Positions 11,205-23,339 of a stretch of 64,000 nucleotides of DNA are shown here, in pieces. The stretch covers positions 372,001 to 436,000 of the forward strand of contig JAPFFF010000038.1 in the NCBI GenBank assembly GCA_039105265.1, in the 5' to 3' direction. The notes beneath the pieces were generated by a model. The model worked only from the letters and a program-made list of their open reading frames with translations, was not told where the DNA came from and ran no database searches. Positions within the stretch are counted from its first letter, which is position 1. Each line of letters opens with the position of its first letter. Origin of the DNA: Tritrichomonas musculus (lineage: Eukaryota > Parabasalia > Tritrichomonadida > Tritrichomonadidae). The position numbers and the translations under genes were made by a program.

Positions 11205-12507
11205 TTATTTGACCTTTTTTGATCGTATATTGTTATCAAATATTGACCAAATAAGTTCTCAATTGCATATTTAAAAAACGGTTATGTCTAGCCATTAGAA
11301 AAAATAAGAGAAATCAAATATTACCCATAAAAGCTTTTCTATCCTTCATCCAATGATGCTTTGTTTACAAAATCAATCCCTTTGATGATGTTTCGAGCGA
11401 TTCTTGCTTGTTGTTCGATAATTTTGAAATTCGATGATCCAATATAATATACACAATCAATTCCATGCTCGATTTTATTTTTATTCTTTTACTCATTTGT
11501 CTAGTTTTATAAAATAGTGTTAGATTGCATTAATTCTTAATCCTTCATCTGTTTTTTTCAATATTTTTCTATGAAAAGTAAAATATATAATTGTTTTTTA
11601 CAAAAAATTTAAATATATAAAAAACTATTTGTTAATTCTGATTATATTTTAAATAGAAAAAATCAATTATATAATGTTTTAAATAGAAAAAATCATAATG
11701 TTAGATCGTTTTCCTCACAAATAAAAACCAAAAAATCATAAAAAACGTTTTTTGGTTTTTATTTGAATGCTTTTTGATCGGAAATGATCGAAACACAATC
11801 AAATAAAATCCATAAAAACCATGGAGGAGAACGTTAAGTTTTTTTTTTATTTTGGGCGTGTCTATTAAATATTTATTGTGTAAAATGCTATATTAAAATA
11901 TTACTCGAAAAAAATGACAAATTTTTAATGAAAATTTTTGACAACAAAACTTAAAAACCACCATTAAAAACCAGTTTTGGATTTTAAATCTATGGAGGCT
12001 ATTGTTGACATGCTTATTCAATAAAATGGGTTAATTATGTTGATATTTTTTATAATCTTATTTTTAAAAAAATGCAATTTTTTACCAAAGAAACAAAGAA
12101 AAGAAAAAACACTTTTTTTTAATTTTGATCGTTAAGGACAAATATCAAGGTCATTCAACTTTTTCATAGTATATTACCATTGAAAATTCAATTCTATGAG
12201 TTTTATCAATATTGAATGGTTTACGAAAAAATAGGAGACTACCGCCGTAAGACAATTAATTTTGTGAATCACAAATTGTGATAACTCATATAATTTTTAA
12301 CACAGAATTTGATAGTAGTCCCTTAATAATATAATGTGTGATTCATTTATGAACATTATATTCTAGATTTATTTGAAATTTAGAGAAATTAAAAGAATTA
12401 TTTTTATCATTTTTTAAAAATAATTTTTTATAAATAATGCTATTTTTTGGATTGAATCATAATGATTCCATCATTATTAGATATCAATTTTAATTTATTT
12501 TCTTAGA

Positions 12508-12540
<33 letters not shown>

Positions 12541-12754
12541 GGAATGTGAAATTTCGAACATTATCTTTTTTAATTATTGAGCTATGCTCGAGCAATGCTC
12601 GAAAAAGTTATAATAATAAGCTCATACGGTAATAAAATTGGAAAATTTGACATTCCTCGAGCATGCTAGAGCAAGAACTTTTGGCTCGGGCAATGCTCTT
12701 GCCCAAAAATCATTTTGGGCAAACCGCTCGGCTCGTGCTCGTAATGCATCCCTG
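10573..12754. mobile_element. Decayed hAT-like element with GCTCGAG-rich ends
   Basis: Clusters of GCTCGAGC and related words occur at about 10573-10710 and, inverted, at 12580-12745. Nothing similar is seen between them. The right end reads on the minus strand CAGGGATGCATTACGAGCAC, and a CAGGGATG-type terminus is typical of hAT transposons. The corresponding left terminus is not convincing and no target duplication was found. The interior has no gene and is host to the small MITE at 10869-11098. Confidence 0.45.
10869..11098. mobile_element. 230-bp MITE flanked by TTAA
   Basis: Perfect 19-bp terminal inverted repeats GGTACAAATCTAGTACGTT lie at 10869-10887 and 11080-11098 (inverse). TTAA occurs immediately outside both ends (10865-10868 and 11099-11102). 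TTAA duplication is the signature of piggyBac-type transposition. The 230-bp interior is non-coding. The short minus-strand open frame across it is spurious. Confidence 0.8.
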
Positions 12755-12829
12755 CGAATAATAATTAAATAAATATTAATTTTTATATTAAATCTTTAGT
12801 AATTTAAATATTAATTTGAATATTATATA

Positions 12830-15800
12830 TCAAAGTTCTAATACTTTTTCATCAGGACATTCTAAATTACGATAAATACTTATTTTCAATATAATTAATA
12901 AAAATAAAGAACTAAATATAGCAATTACCAAAACAAATTTCCAGAAATTGCTCGAAAATGGATTCGAAACAACATTTAAATTCACTAGATCTAGTGATGA
13001 ACTATCAGAAAATAGATCTAATTTCATCGCATTTTTTTCATCACCTTCAAAGTTACATGATTCGATATAAATACTATCTTTTTTAAGTATAGTTCCATCG
13101 ATGTAATGATGATCTTTTTTAAGTTTTCCCTTGAAATTGCAATTCACAATTTCAAGTTTATTTTGGCCAGTTTTTTCATCAACATAAGAAATGGCACTTT
13201 TTGATTTATCATCTTTATCAAAATCGCAACCAATTATTAAAAATGAATTCTCTTCTTTTTCAAGCAAATGTTTTGAATTCATTTGATTAAAAGCATTATG
13301 TAATTTCACAGCCGAACCTTTATTTTTATAAAAAGTCGAATTTTCAATGTTAAAATTCTTTGATGATGCATAAATAGCGCTTCCGCCAAATAAGTTTTTA
13401 TTTTGGTTGCTGACTGATTTTTTAGCATAAGCTTCATTATTTAAGAATTGACAACGTAGAAAATAGCAATAGCATATATCTGAATCAGAGTAAATAAATA
13501 CAGCGCCGCCATATGCAGCTTTACAACGCAAGAACAAGATATCAATAAAAGTGTTATTATATTCGACATCCATTGAATTATTAATGAATATTGCACCACC
13601 TCCACCAACAGGCGAAGTTGAAATGCAATCAATAAAGCATGTTTTATTGACAATAAATCCACAGTTGATAAGACGAATTGCACTTCCATCTCCATCTTTT
13701 TGATAACCAGTGAAATTAGTTGTTATAACTCTTATTAAAACTTTATTAGATTCATATTGCGAGTAGTCACAATTATTGATTAATATGTACTCATCATTAG
13801 CATATAATGCACATTGAGTTTTATATGGCAAAGGATCTGATGGTAAAAAAGCTTGTGATTGACTGAAATATAATGAATGTGAAAATTGTTTTGATCCACT
13901 AAAAGGGTTTGAATTGGAAAATTTTTCTGTTTCAGTAAATGATTGTGATTGACTAAACTTTCTCGTTTGAGTAAAGAATTCTGTTGTACTAAGTTCTTCT
14001 GTATTGGAGAAAGCTTTGGAAATGCTGAACTTTTGTGAATTAGAAAAAATATATGAATAACTGAATTTAGCAGTTATTGTGAATTCTTCAGTTCTGGAAA
14101 AATCATTGGTTTCAGTAAACTTTCCTGAATTCGAAAATTGTTTCGAATTCGAAAACTCCTTTGAATATGAAAATTCGCCTGTTACACTGAATTCTTTTGT
14201 TCTGGAAAAATTATTTGTTTCAGTAAACTTTTCTGAATTTGAAAACATTTTTGAATGTGAAAATTCATCTGTTTCAATAAACTTTTCTGAATTTGAAAAT
14301 GCTAATGAATTAGTGAATTTATTTGTTTCTGAAAATTTACTACTTATAGTAAAATCTTTTGTATTTGAAAAATATAATGTTTCACTAAATTGACCTGAAT
14401 TTGAAAATTCAAATGATTTGCTAAATTTATTAGAATTTGAAAAAGACAATGAATTAGTAAATTTAGTTGTTTCTGAAAAATCATTAGTAGCTGAAAATTC
14501 TTTTGTCTCTGAAAATTCACTACTTTTCGTGAAATCTTTTGAATTTGAAAATTCTAATGATTTGCTAAATTTATTAGAATTTGAAAAAGACAATGAATTA
14601 GTAAATTTAGTTGTTTCTGAAAAATCATTAGTAGCTGAAAATTCTTTTGTCTCTGAAAATTCACTACTTTTCGTGAAATCTTTTGAATTTGAAAATTCTA
14701 ATGATTTGCTAAATTTATTAGAATTTGAAAAAGACAATGAATTAGTAAATTTAGTTGTTTCTGAAAAATCATTAGTAGCTGAAAATTCTTTTGTCTCTGA
14801 AAATTCACTACTTTTCGTGAAATCTTTTGAATTTGAAAATTCTAATGATTTACTGAATTGATTTGAATTTGAAAATGCTAATGAATTGCTAAATTTATAT
14901 GAATTAGAAAATGCATTACTCACCGAGAATTTAACACTTTCAGTAAATGCATTTGTGCTGAGTATTGATCCATAATGGTCAACAAAAATAAATTTTTTAG
15001 AATTATCAATAATAAAATCATTTTTCTCTAAAATAACATCAGAAATTGTGTGAATTTCTGTTGCAATTACACCTCTAACTGTTAAATTCGGATCAGTATT
15101 AGCACTATTTGCATCATAATTATAATTTCTATTGAAAACATTTTTTTCGATTACAAAATCTGTAGGTACTTCATCACCTTCTATGTAAATTGCAAAACCA
15201 TCGAAAGCAGAATTTGTTAAAAATTGACTATTTGTGATTGATATGCGTTTCAAATATTCGTCAGTATTTTTACAATCTGGATGATCTTTTGCATTATAAA
15301 TATAAGAAGGATTGATATAAATTGCACCTGCTCTTCCTTGCTTCTTTTTATTAAAATGGTTTTCAATTAAAAGTTCTGCAGTTGATCCGAAATCATAATT
15401 AGCTTCATTTAATTCAAACAAACAAAAATTAATTTCAACGGTACTAAGCGTTTGAATAGCAAGTGCACCTCCGTGTCTTGCTGCTTTATTTTTATTAAAT
15501 GTGCAAGAATTAAAAGTTAAAGATGCATTATTTGTTAAGCAATAGAATCCAATTTGAATTGCACCACCATCTCCATTATAATAATCGCCTCCAGGAATAT
15601 CTATGTCTACATTTCTATTTCCGTTTTTTCTTGCCTCATTGTTAATAAAATCACAACACGTAAATAACAAATTATTAATATTATGTACAATCATTCCAAT
15701 ACCTCCACCATATAAACATGAGCAACTATTATTGATAAATGTTATGTTTTTAAGTTCTAATTGTTCGATTTTATTGTTTCCATCAATAAAAATAGAATAA

Positions 15801-18607
15801 TCATCATTTTCTGTTGTTTTTATATTACTTATAACGTTATACTCAAATGTTATTGATGAAATTGTGGTAAAAATCATTTGAATTGCTTTATAATTATAAT
15901 CTGAAATTGAGCATGAATCAAAAGTGCATTGTGTTATAGCTATATTATTAGAAGCTGCTGTTGAAGATGGATCATCATCTTTTTGTTCAATTATTATTGG
16001 TCCTGATTTAATAAATTTGCAGTCGCATATTGTAGCTCTAGAACATGCTGCTTTAATTGTTTTGCATGAATTTTGAGTAAATTGAAAAGTGCAATTATCC
16101 ATTTTTAGAAATGAATTCTGATTTTCAATCTGAATTATTATTTCAGATGAAGATAGGCCACAATTTTCAAATAAACATGATTCAAAATTGACATTTATTG
16201 TATAATCTCTGCTGCAATAGAAAACATTAGCGCCGGAATTTCTCATTTTTCTAGTTGCTTGAATAAAGGTGCAGTTTTTGATAGTTAGGAAATTTGTTCC
16301 TTGGCTGTTATATTGTATATCTATTGGCATTGCATACGTTTCATCATCACTATTAGAGTACTCAAAAGTGTTATCAAAGAATAAAATATCTTTTTGAAGT
16401 ATAATGAAATAATCTAAAACTTCTGCAATATGGCTGAAATTGCATCCCGAAATTTGGTTAATTCTTGAATTAGAAGCTACAAATACTTTAATATAAGGGA
16501 GAGTTGTGTAGAAATTTTTATCAATATATTCCAATTCCGATGGTTCTGTATGATAATAAACACAAGACATTGTTAAATAACCATTAGAAGCTCCTTTTAG
16601 GGTAATAGATTTATATTCAAATTCATCAGAATCTAATACTAAATTGTATCGTACTCTAGCAGATGTTTCTTGAGAAACAGAATAACTTTTATCATTAAAA
16701 GAAATTGTAACATTACCATAATTTCTATCTGAATGATGATAAACCCAAAATCTGGAACATTGAAAACTTTTCTGATAATATTTATATGATTGAGAATAAC
16801 GATACCAATGAAATATTCCTCCAATACTGTCAGATGAAAAAGTGTAACTAGGTGAGTAACTAAATGTAGATGAATTATACCTATTTGCTTTTGTTGACGG
16901 CCAAAAAACTAACTTATATATTTCATATAATCCATCAGATGAAATTGTTACTGTATGCTCTTTATAAACATAAACATTGGATTCAAACAAGTTTGCATAA
17001 GTGAATGTAGGAGCGTTAGCATAAACACTAGCAATATTTTTCCCATCTAAATAAACATTGAATGTACCAAAATTTGTATCAAACTTTCCAAAAATTCCAA
17101 ATTTGACACCTTTAAAAGTATAAGAAATCGTCATATGCGATCCCCAACATCTTATACCACATTGATATGATTCCGGAGAATTAAAATTGGTTGAACATCC
17201 AAAATCTGAAAATGTAGATTTATTATAGACAACATCAGACCCTTGAGAATAAGAACCGCAGTTATCTCTATGTTCACATTCCATATCTAGTAAACTTACA
17301 GAAACTGGAGTAGGTGTTTGAGTAGGTGTTGGAGGTACTTCATAAAAAATACAATAGATAACTAAAGATCCAGAACTTGGCTTTAAAGTTACAGTAATTG
17401 CTGAATAATCAAATTCAGGTGACTCATAAATCAATACGTTTTCTCTTACTTTATTATCAGGTGATTTGGTTGTGCTCGAATCACTTTTTCCATTATAATA
17501 AACATTTAGATTACCTTCATTATTATCCATTATTCCGTATACCCAAAACTTAGTACATTGTAATTTTATTATAGCTGCGCCGTTTTTACCTCTAATCTTT
17601 CTAATACCTCCAATTCCATCTGTTTCAGTTTTCCAGATCTCATCATTGGCTGAACCATTTTCATTTAAAGTAAAGTTTGTGCAATTTAATCTTTTTGCCG
17701 TTATGGATGGCCAGTAAACAAATTTATTTAATTCATACTTTTTTTTATCACCACTTTTTTTGTCATCTGGATAAATCTTAACAGTATGATAACCATATTC
17801 TAATATATCTGATGTATATACTATTACATAATCTATTCGTAAACTTTGATCTTTAATATAAGTTAAATCAACTAATTCTGGCGGATTATCATCTATTTTA
17901 ACATAGCATGTTGCTTGAGCATTATCTTTGGTTCCATAAATAGCAAATTGGACCCCTTTAAACACATAATCATAAGTTGCTGTACCCCAACATCGAAAAC
18001 CACATTTATATGCTGATGGTTTATCTAATTCATCTTCATTAGCTGGACAATTGCACCTACTATCTGTGGAAGGACTTAAAGATGAAAGTTGGTAATTTGT
18101 TCTTCGAGAATTTTGTGGAGCATTATCACATCCCGCATTTCCTTCATGATTTAATTGATGCAAACCAAGAGATACTGGAATTGTTGTTGAACTTGGTTCA
18201 TTTGAACTTGATATAATTTTTTTGATTTTATTATTATAGTATGGAATTGCAATTAAATCAGGAAGATGGATTTCATATCCAGGTTTAATTGTTGTTTCTG
18301 TATATTTTTCGTTTACTTCTTTTTGGATATAGAGTAAAATCTCTTTTGAATCTGTAAGTGATTTTATTGTTAATCTCTGACTTTGAAAATAAGATAGATC
18401 AATTGAAAATGTAAATCCTATGGTTTGAGAGTATAAATAAAGATTAATTTCTTTTTCATCTTTGATATGAGGTATAATAAATTCTTGAAAATTAGAATTT
18501 GACGAAGCGTTAAAATAATTGGCTGGACAAAGAGAACTGCAGTTGTTGTTGCATATACAAATTTCTTTTCTGGCTTGAGAAAAAAAGATTAAAAGTTCAA
18601 ATATCAT
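12830..18607 (-). CDS. Giant beta-helix surface protein with F-S repeats
   Basis: Predicted type I surface protein of about 1925 residues, resembling the polymorphic-membrane/beta-helix surface families of trichomonads, presumably for adhesion. I chose the ATG at 18607: the preceding in-frame ATG (18643) adds 12 polar residues, whereas MIFELLIFFSQA makes a plausible signal peptide. Two related N-terminal modules start at CGFRCWG (about residue 200) and CGIRCWG (about 485). They are followed by a parabolic series of short N-, C- and G-rich turns typical of right-handed beta-helices (about 690-1230, with GGGIGM, GGAIQI and GGALAI turns). A low-complexity F-S-x-S/T stalk (about 1225-1585), a second beta-helix stretch, one transmembrane segment (about 1883-1905) and a short tail close the protein. 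The domain assignment is by pattern; family membership is inferred. Confidence 0.8.
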   Translation of the reverse strand: MIFELLIFFSQARKEICICNNNCSSLCPANYFNASSNSNFQEFIIPHIKDEKEINLYLYSQTIGFTFSIDLSYFQSQRLTIKSLTDSKEILLYIQKEVNEKYTETTIKPGYEIHLPDLIAIPYYNNKIKKIISSSNEPSSTTIPVSLGLHQLNHEGNAGCDNAPQNSRRTNYQLSSLSPSTDSRCNCPANEDELDKPSAYKCGFRCWGTATYDYVFKGVQFAIYGTKDNAQATCYVKIDDNPPELVDLTYIKDQSLRIDYVIVYTSDILEYGYHTVKIYPDDKKSGDKKKYELNKFVYWPSITAKRLNCTNFTLNENGSANDEIWKTETDGIGGIRKIRGKNGAAIIKLQCTKFWVYGIMDNNEGNLNVYYNGKSDSSTTKSPDNKVRENVLIYESPEFDYSAITVTLKPSSGSLVIYCIFYEVPPTPTQTPTPVSVSLLDMECEHRDNCGSYSQGSDVVYNKSTFSDFGCSTNFNSPESYQCGIRCWGSHMTISYTFKGVKFGIFGKFDTNFGTFNVYLDGKNIASVYANAPTFTYANLFESNVYVYKEHTVTISSDGLYEIYKLVFWPSTKANRYNSSTFSYSPSYTFSSDSIGGIFHWYRYSQSYKYYQKSFQCSRFWVYHHSDRNYGNVTISFNDKSYSVSQETSARVRYNLVLDSDEFEYKSITLKGASNGYLTMSCVYYHTEPSELEYIDKNFYTTLPYIKVFVASNSRINQISGCNFSHIAEVLDYFIILQKDILFFDNTFEYSNSDDETYAMPIDIQYNSQGTNFLTIKNCTFIQATRKMRNSGANVFYCSRDYTINVNFESCLFENCGLSSSEIIIQIENQNSFLKMDNCTFQFTQNSCKTIKAACSRATICDCKFIKSGPIIIEQKDDDPSSTAASNNIAITQCTFDSCSISDYNYKAIQMIFTTISSITFEYNVISNIKTTENDDYSIFIDGNNKIEQLELKNITFINNSCSCLYGGGIGMIVHNINNLLFTCCDFINNEARKNGNRNVDIDIPGGDYYNGDGGAIQIGFYCLTNNASLTFNSCTFNKNKAARHGGALAIQTLSTVEINFCLFELNEANYDFGSTAELLIENHFNKKKQGRAGAIYINPSYIYNAKDHPDCKNTDEYLKRISITNSQFLTNSAFDGFAIYIEGDEVPTDFVIEKNVFNRNYNYDANSANTDPNLTVRGVIATEIHTISDVILEKNDFIIDNSKKFIFVDHYGSILSTNAFTESVKFSVSNAFSNSYKFSNSLAFSNSNQFSKSLEFSNSKDFTKSSEFSETKEFSATNDFSETTKFTNSLSFSNSNKFSKSLEFSNSKDFTKSSEFSETKEFSATNDFSETTKFTNSLSFSNSNKFSKSLEFSNSKDFTKSSEFSETKEFSATNDFSETTKFTNSLSFSNSNKFSKSFEFSNSGQFSETLYFSNTKDFTISSKFSETNKFTNSLAFSNSEKFIETDEFSHSKMFSNSEKFTETNNFSRTKEFSVTGEFSYSKEFSNSKQFSNSGKFTETNDFSRTEEFTITAKFSYSYIFSNSQKFSISKAFSNTEELSTTEFFTQTRKFSQSQSFTETEKFSNSNPFSGSKQFSHSLYFSQSQAFLPSDPLPYKTQCALYANDEYILINNCDYSQYESNKVLIRVITTNFTGYQKDGDGSAIRLINCGFIVNKTCFIDCISTSPVGGGGAIFINNSMDVEYNNTFIDILFLRCKAAYGGAVFIYSDSDICYCYFLRCQFLNNEAYAKKSVSNQNKNLFGGSAIYASSKNFNIENSTFYKNKGSAVKLHNAFNQMNSKHLLEKEENSFLIIGCDFDKDDKSKSAISYVDEKTGQNKLEIVNCNFKGKLKKDHHYIDGTILKKDSIYIESCNFEGDEKNAMKLDLFSDSSSLDLVNLNVVSNPFSSNFWKFVLVIAIFSSLFLLIILKISIYRNLECPDEKVLEL
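14427..14858 (-). repeat. 144-bp in-frame tandem repeat, three copies
   Basis: Three virtually identical 144-bp units start at 14427, 14571 and 14715 within the stalk of the surface protein, each encoding 48 residues. Their near-identity implies recent expansion or homogenisation. They also create a long open frame on the plus strand that is an artefact. Confidence 0.9.
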
Positions 18608-21600
18608 TTTACTTGTGTGGTTGGAAAATTGAGAATAACACAAAATATTCTGCTCTTTTATCTTATTTGTTATTTTGAAAATTATATTATTGTTGGAATA
18701 TATGACTAATAATTATATTAAATAATTAATTTAATAATATATAATTTTGATTTATAGTTGTTTAGTAAGATAAACTTTTTTATTGATAAAATATAATTCA
18801 ATTGAATTATATTCAAATAATTTTATAATATAATACTCTGAATTATAAAACTGACCAAGGTATTAACTTTTTCATATAAAAAATAGAATCCTAAAATGGA
18901 GGTTATTTGATATTGAGCTCTTTAAAAAAAAATAATATGATTGATTCTTGTTACTATAATTTATAATATTAAAAAAGTTAAACTTTAATAAGTGTCTATT
19001 TTTGAGGGTATTCAAACTAGTTTTTTTTTATAATTTATTAAAGCATATTTAGATTAATTATGGTTGCAGAAAATGGACCAAAAACAGAAAAATGAGTTAA
19101 ATATTTTTTTTTTGACTTAAAACAAAAAATTCAATCCAAGGTGAAATCAATAAGGTAAATTATTTTATTCAATTTTTGTAATTAATTTAGATATCCCGCT
19201 AGATATGTTAAACGCTCAATTATTAATTCAAATTTTTTTAATTTGATATCTTAGTTAAGATAGGTGGAAGTTAATTAATTTGTCTCAAAGTTCGTTATTT
19301 TATTTCAAACTTCCTTACAAATTAAAAATAAATCTTGAATTTAAATTTATATTTGAGAAAAATTTCAAATTTTATTATTTTATTTTAAAATCCTAACAAA
19401 ATTTGAGAGGAGATAATTAAATTGGATAGATTTATAACGAACTTTGAGACAAATCAATTAATTGCCACCTTTTTTAAATTAATTATATTTGAAAATGGCT
19501 CGAACAAAGACTCTATTTTTCTATTTTCAAATTTTAATTTTATTTAAACAAGCATTTATGAAAAAAAAAAAGATATATTTTTTGAAAATATAGTTATTAT
19601 ACATATTATATAAAATATGTTCCTATATATATCAAATGTTCCATTATTAAAATATTAAATATTAAACAAGATATCTTATTTGTAAAATAATGAATTGAAA
19701 ATATTCTGTTAATATAGATAACTTTTTAAAACGAAATAATTGGCTTTTTTATTGGTTTATATTTTACTTTGAACAAATAAATTAGCAAAAAGTGAATACT
19801 TTTTCATATATATATATATATATATTTTTGTAAACTATAGAATCTGATTATTCAATTTTCGCATTGAAAAATTCTATTAAACCTTTTTTTTATTTTATTA
19901 TTCTATCAATTTTACTCTGAATTAAATTATGATTATCAATATTCAAATGTAAATATATTTATAACATAGCATTAAACATAGTAATGTAAATAGCAATATA
20001 AATTTAGCCATATTATAATAAAATAATATATTAAATATATATATATTGATTTTAATAATTGATCTTATCCTATTTAAAAATCTATATTTTTGCAAATAAA
20101 CTTATTTATTCATATAAATAATATATATAAAATTAGGCATGTCATTTCGCAAAAATTTTTCGCATATTTGCAAAAATCATATTTTTACCATTTGCAAAAA
20201 ATTTGAATGATTTACTATGTTCAAAATATTGGATATTTTATATAAAATAAAAGGGTTTTTAATTATTATATTCTACAAAAATTAAATATGGAAAAATATC
20301 TTTATTTTAGCAGGAATATTTTTTGATATCTTAATTTAACTATAAGATATGTATATTTTAATAAATTGAGTTGTTGTAATTTTTTCAAATTTTTGAATTC
20401 TTAAATTCAAAATATAAAATCATTCAAAATTAAAAATTTCAAAAGAATTCAAATTAACTGAAAAAATAATATCCATTCATTGAAATAATCTTTTTTGAAT
20501 AATTTATATGATTTTTTATTTTACAAATATCTCTGATTTAAGCCTACACAAAATTAATATTATATCATATATATAACTAATCATTTAAATATAAAAATTT
20601 AAAATATGTATTATATTACATAATTCGGTTATTCAAACCTGTATTAACAAGTGAAATGATAGGATAATTTCATAAAAAATAGTTTTATAATAAATTATGA
20701 AATATATTTCTTTATTATTATTTAAAAATATATTTTAAATTATGACAAAAAGTATTATTATCAATATATTGTCATATAATATTTAATATTGCATGAATCA
20801 AATAATTATGTTTTATTCCAGAAATTAAATTCTATTATTTTATTATTTCGACAATTATATGTACAATTAATTTTTCCATATATTTTTATGAAAAAATGAT
20901 TACATATTGTTTTATTTGATTTTTTTTTTAAATTAACGTATTTTTTATTTTAGTCGGACCCCCTTTATAAAATATTTGTTTTTTCAATTATTTTATTTAG
21001 ATTATTTTAATATTCAATTTTGAATTAAATTGAGAAGAAAATTTGATAGTAAAAATGAAAGTTAAAGTATTTTTTGAATATTTCAATGAATATCTAACAA
21101 TAATAAATTTAAACCAAATATATAATATATATATTTATTATTAATATTATATTTTAAATATAAGTAAAAAATAAGAAGGTAAAAAAAATATTATTTTAAT
21201 ATTCTGATAAAGTTTAAAAGATTGTAGGATAATTCATACAAATTATTACTTTTATATATCATTACTTTTAATATTTATACTTAGAATTGGTTGAACTTGT
21301 AGTCCATTCAAAATTATTTGATCATATCTTAATGCTTGCTGTTTTTTTTAGGAAAAAAATTACTGATTTGAAATATATTATTGATCATAATAACAAATAA
21401 AGAGGCGAAATAGGCAAGTTCAAAAAAATTTGTATAAAATATCATCTTATTTTGAAAAATTCAGGTAAACTAAAGAACATAGCAATTATCTTACGGTAGT
21501 TTCATATTAAGTATAAATGAGAGATTTGTTTCCAATATTTTTTAGATCTGGTATATTTTGAATTAGAAACAAATCGAGATTTCCCAAAAAAGACGATCGA

Positions 21601-21827
21601 ATTGCATTGAAATCAAATTTTGATTTTGTTTGAAATATGAAGAGTAAATCTATATTCAAAGCAACGTCATTTGAATAAAAATTCAATTGGATTGAAAAGA
21701 AACTTTATTTTTTTGGAAAAAAAATCGAAATTAAAACTTTCTTTTGTAATAAAAAACAACTGAAACCTCTAGTTTTTTTAAAATTTTTCCGTAAAGAGTA
21801 AAAAAAAAAACTTGTGAATGATATAAA
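18608..21827. other. 3.2 kb intergenic A+T-rich DNA
   Basis: No coding sequence is supported. It contains a TA microsatellite at about 19808-19825 and the MITE at 19263-19469. The remainder shows nothing beyond A+T-rich drift. Confidence 0.6.
19263..19469. mobile_element. 207-bp MITE with 34-bp terminal inverted repeats
   Basis: The left terminus GGTGGAAGTTAATTAATTTG and the inverse of the right terminus GGTGGCAATTAATTGATTTG both continue identically through TCTCAAAGTTCGTT. That gives three mismatches in 34 bp. TA precedes the left end, but no clean target duplication is seen at the right. GGTGG recalls the GGTGGG termini of repeat Z. Confidence 0.75.
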
Positions 21828-23033
21828 TTAATAATATTGCGACCATGCATATACGAGGTTATCTATAGATAATTCTTCAAAAGCTTTTTGAACAAATGTT
21901 ACTGTTCTTTTCATTCCTACTTCTTTTTCTTGATTTCCAAAAAGATAATTTGATATTTTAGAATTAACCTTAGATTTCAAAGGTGCAAAAATGGACAGGT
22001 CTAAAGGCTGTAAAATGTCTGTTAAACCGCTTGGAATAAAATATAAATTAATATTTAATTGTTTAGCAACCATGATTGATTTGAGACTTTTGTGAGAAGC
22101 ATATGAACCAACAATTAAGTGAATTGGAATTTCTGAGTTAAATTGTTTTCTAATAAAATTTAAATATTCTATAAAATTTTCTGTTGTCATGTATGACTTT
22201 TTAGAGAAGGTTGAAATATTTGGCTCAATTAATTGACCTAATAATTCGTCTTTTTCCTCTTCAGAATTTGCACCTGCAATAATAAACAAAGGTAATTTGC
22301 AATTCGTGCTTGTAATGCTTGCCATAACCGAAATTCTCTCCTTGGTGGAGTCTAAAACATAAATTGATATGTTGCTTGAATTCTTGTACGCCCAAGTTTT
22401 TACACAATTTGGTAGAATTTGAAATCCGGTTTCGTCACCGTTTACCATAGGTTCGCCTTTTAAGCGTGCGTTTTCTATCACTGATTGAATTGTTGCTTTG
22501 AATTCATCTATAACATATGTATTATCACTTTTTGGATTGTTTTTAGATCTTTGTTTAAAATGTGCCATTTTTGAAGAAACATTATGTCTTGTTTTAAAAT
22601 CATGAATAAAATGAGCGCTGCAATTGAAATTCGGAATTTCAAGATCATCTTCGTGAATCAAATTGAAAGCATCAAAAACGACGGTTTGAAATTGATTGTC
22701 GCTAAAATAATTACCTTCTGAATTGTAATTTGCGTCTATATATTTCATTATGTTATCTTCTTGTTGGTCATTGAATATTCGGTGGAAGGATCCATGGTTT
22801 TTCGTATAAAAAGGGTTCCATGATTTATCTTCATCCCATTTTTTCATCCATCCTCTCAGAGTTTTTCTATTTATTCCATGTAATGCTGCAATTCGTGAAA
22901 CGAAATGACAATCTTCATTTAAACTGTTTTTATGTTCCAAGTACTTCTGTTTGACTGTCATACATAGATCAGGATCCTTCCAATATTTTATGTATGGATG
23001 TGGAAACCGACTTTTGGTTTTTTTGGTTTTCAT
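21828..23033 (-). CDS. Pogo/Tigger-like transposase, catalytic site altered
   Basis: A 401-residue protein of the DDE_1 (pogo/Tigger/CENP-B) class. An N-terminal helix-turn-helix (RIAALHGINRKTLRGWMKKW) is followed by a second DNA-binding region and the DDE core. The first catalytic D is in NGDETGF. The third is in the block ILQPLDLSIFAPLK. The block that should carry the second D reads HLIVGSYASHKS, with G (GGT) where the family has D (GAT or GAC), so catalysis is probably lost by one base change. No flanking TIRs were found, so it may be an orphan or domesticated copy. Confidence 0.8.
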   Translation of the reverse strand: MKTKKTKSRFPHPYIKYWKDPDLCMTVKQKYLEHKNSLNEDCHFVSRIAALHGINRKTLRGWMKKWDEDKSWNPFYTKNHGSFHRIFNDQQEDNIMKYIDANYNSEGNYFSDNQFQTVVFDAFNLIHEDDLEIPNFNCSAHFIHDFKTRHNVSSKMAHFKQRSKNNPKSDNTYVIDEFKATIQSVIENARLKGEPMVNGDETGFQILPNCVKTWAYKNSSNISIYVLDSTKERISVMASITSTNCKLPLFIIAGANSEEEKDELLGQLIEPNISTFSKKSYMTTENFIEYLNFIRKQFNSEIPIHLIVGSYASHKSLKSIMVAKQLNINLYFIPSGLTDILQPLDLSIFAPLKSKVNSKISNYLFGNQEKEVGMKRTVTFVQKAFEELSIDNLVYAWSQYY

Positions 23034-23339
23034 TTTTCTTTTGAAAAAAGTGACAAAAGCAATAGCATTTCTATTTTTTAATTTCTCATTATTGATATAT
23101 TTATATATTTATTTATTTGGAATATAAAATTATTTTTTATTATTTTTCATTTTTATCATAAATTATTAAAATAATAATAATTATTTTTTTGTTTTTTGTT
23201 AACTAGTTAAAAAAAAATATTGTTAACCATGTTAAAATTAAAAAATGGCTGAATTGTAGGGAGAGTGGAGTATATAAGTAATTTATATTTCATGAGGAAG
23301 AACTCGAAATTAATCATTTTTTATATTGTTTTTTTGAAT
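23034..23339. other. Intergenic, no feature seen
   Basis: A+T-rich DNA between the pogo-like gene and repeat Y; no TIR of the transposase is visible. Confidence 0.5.

Noticed and set aside
14079-14861. Plus-strand open frames opposite the surface-protein stalk
   Set aside because: They are antisense to F-S repeats and exist only because the repeat lacks stops on that strand.
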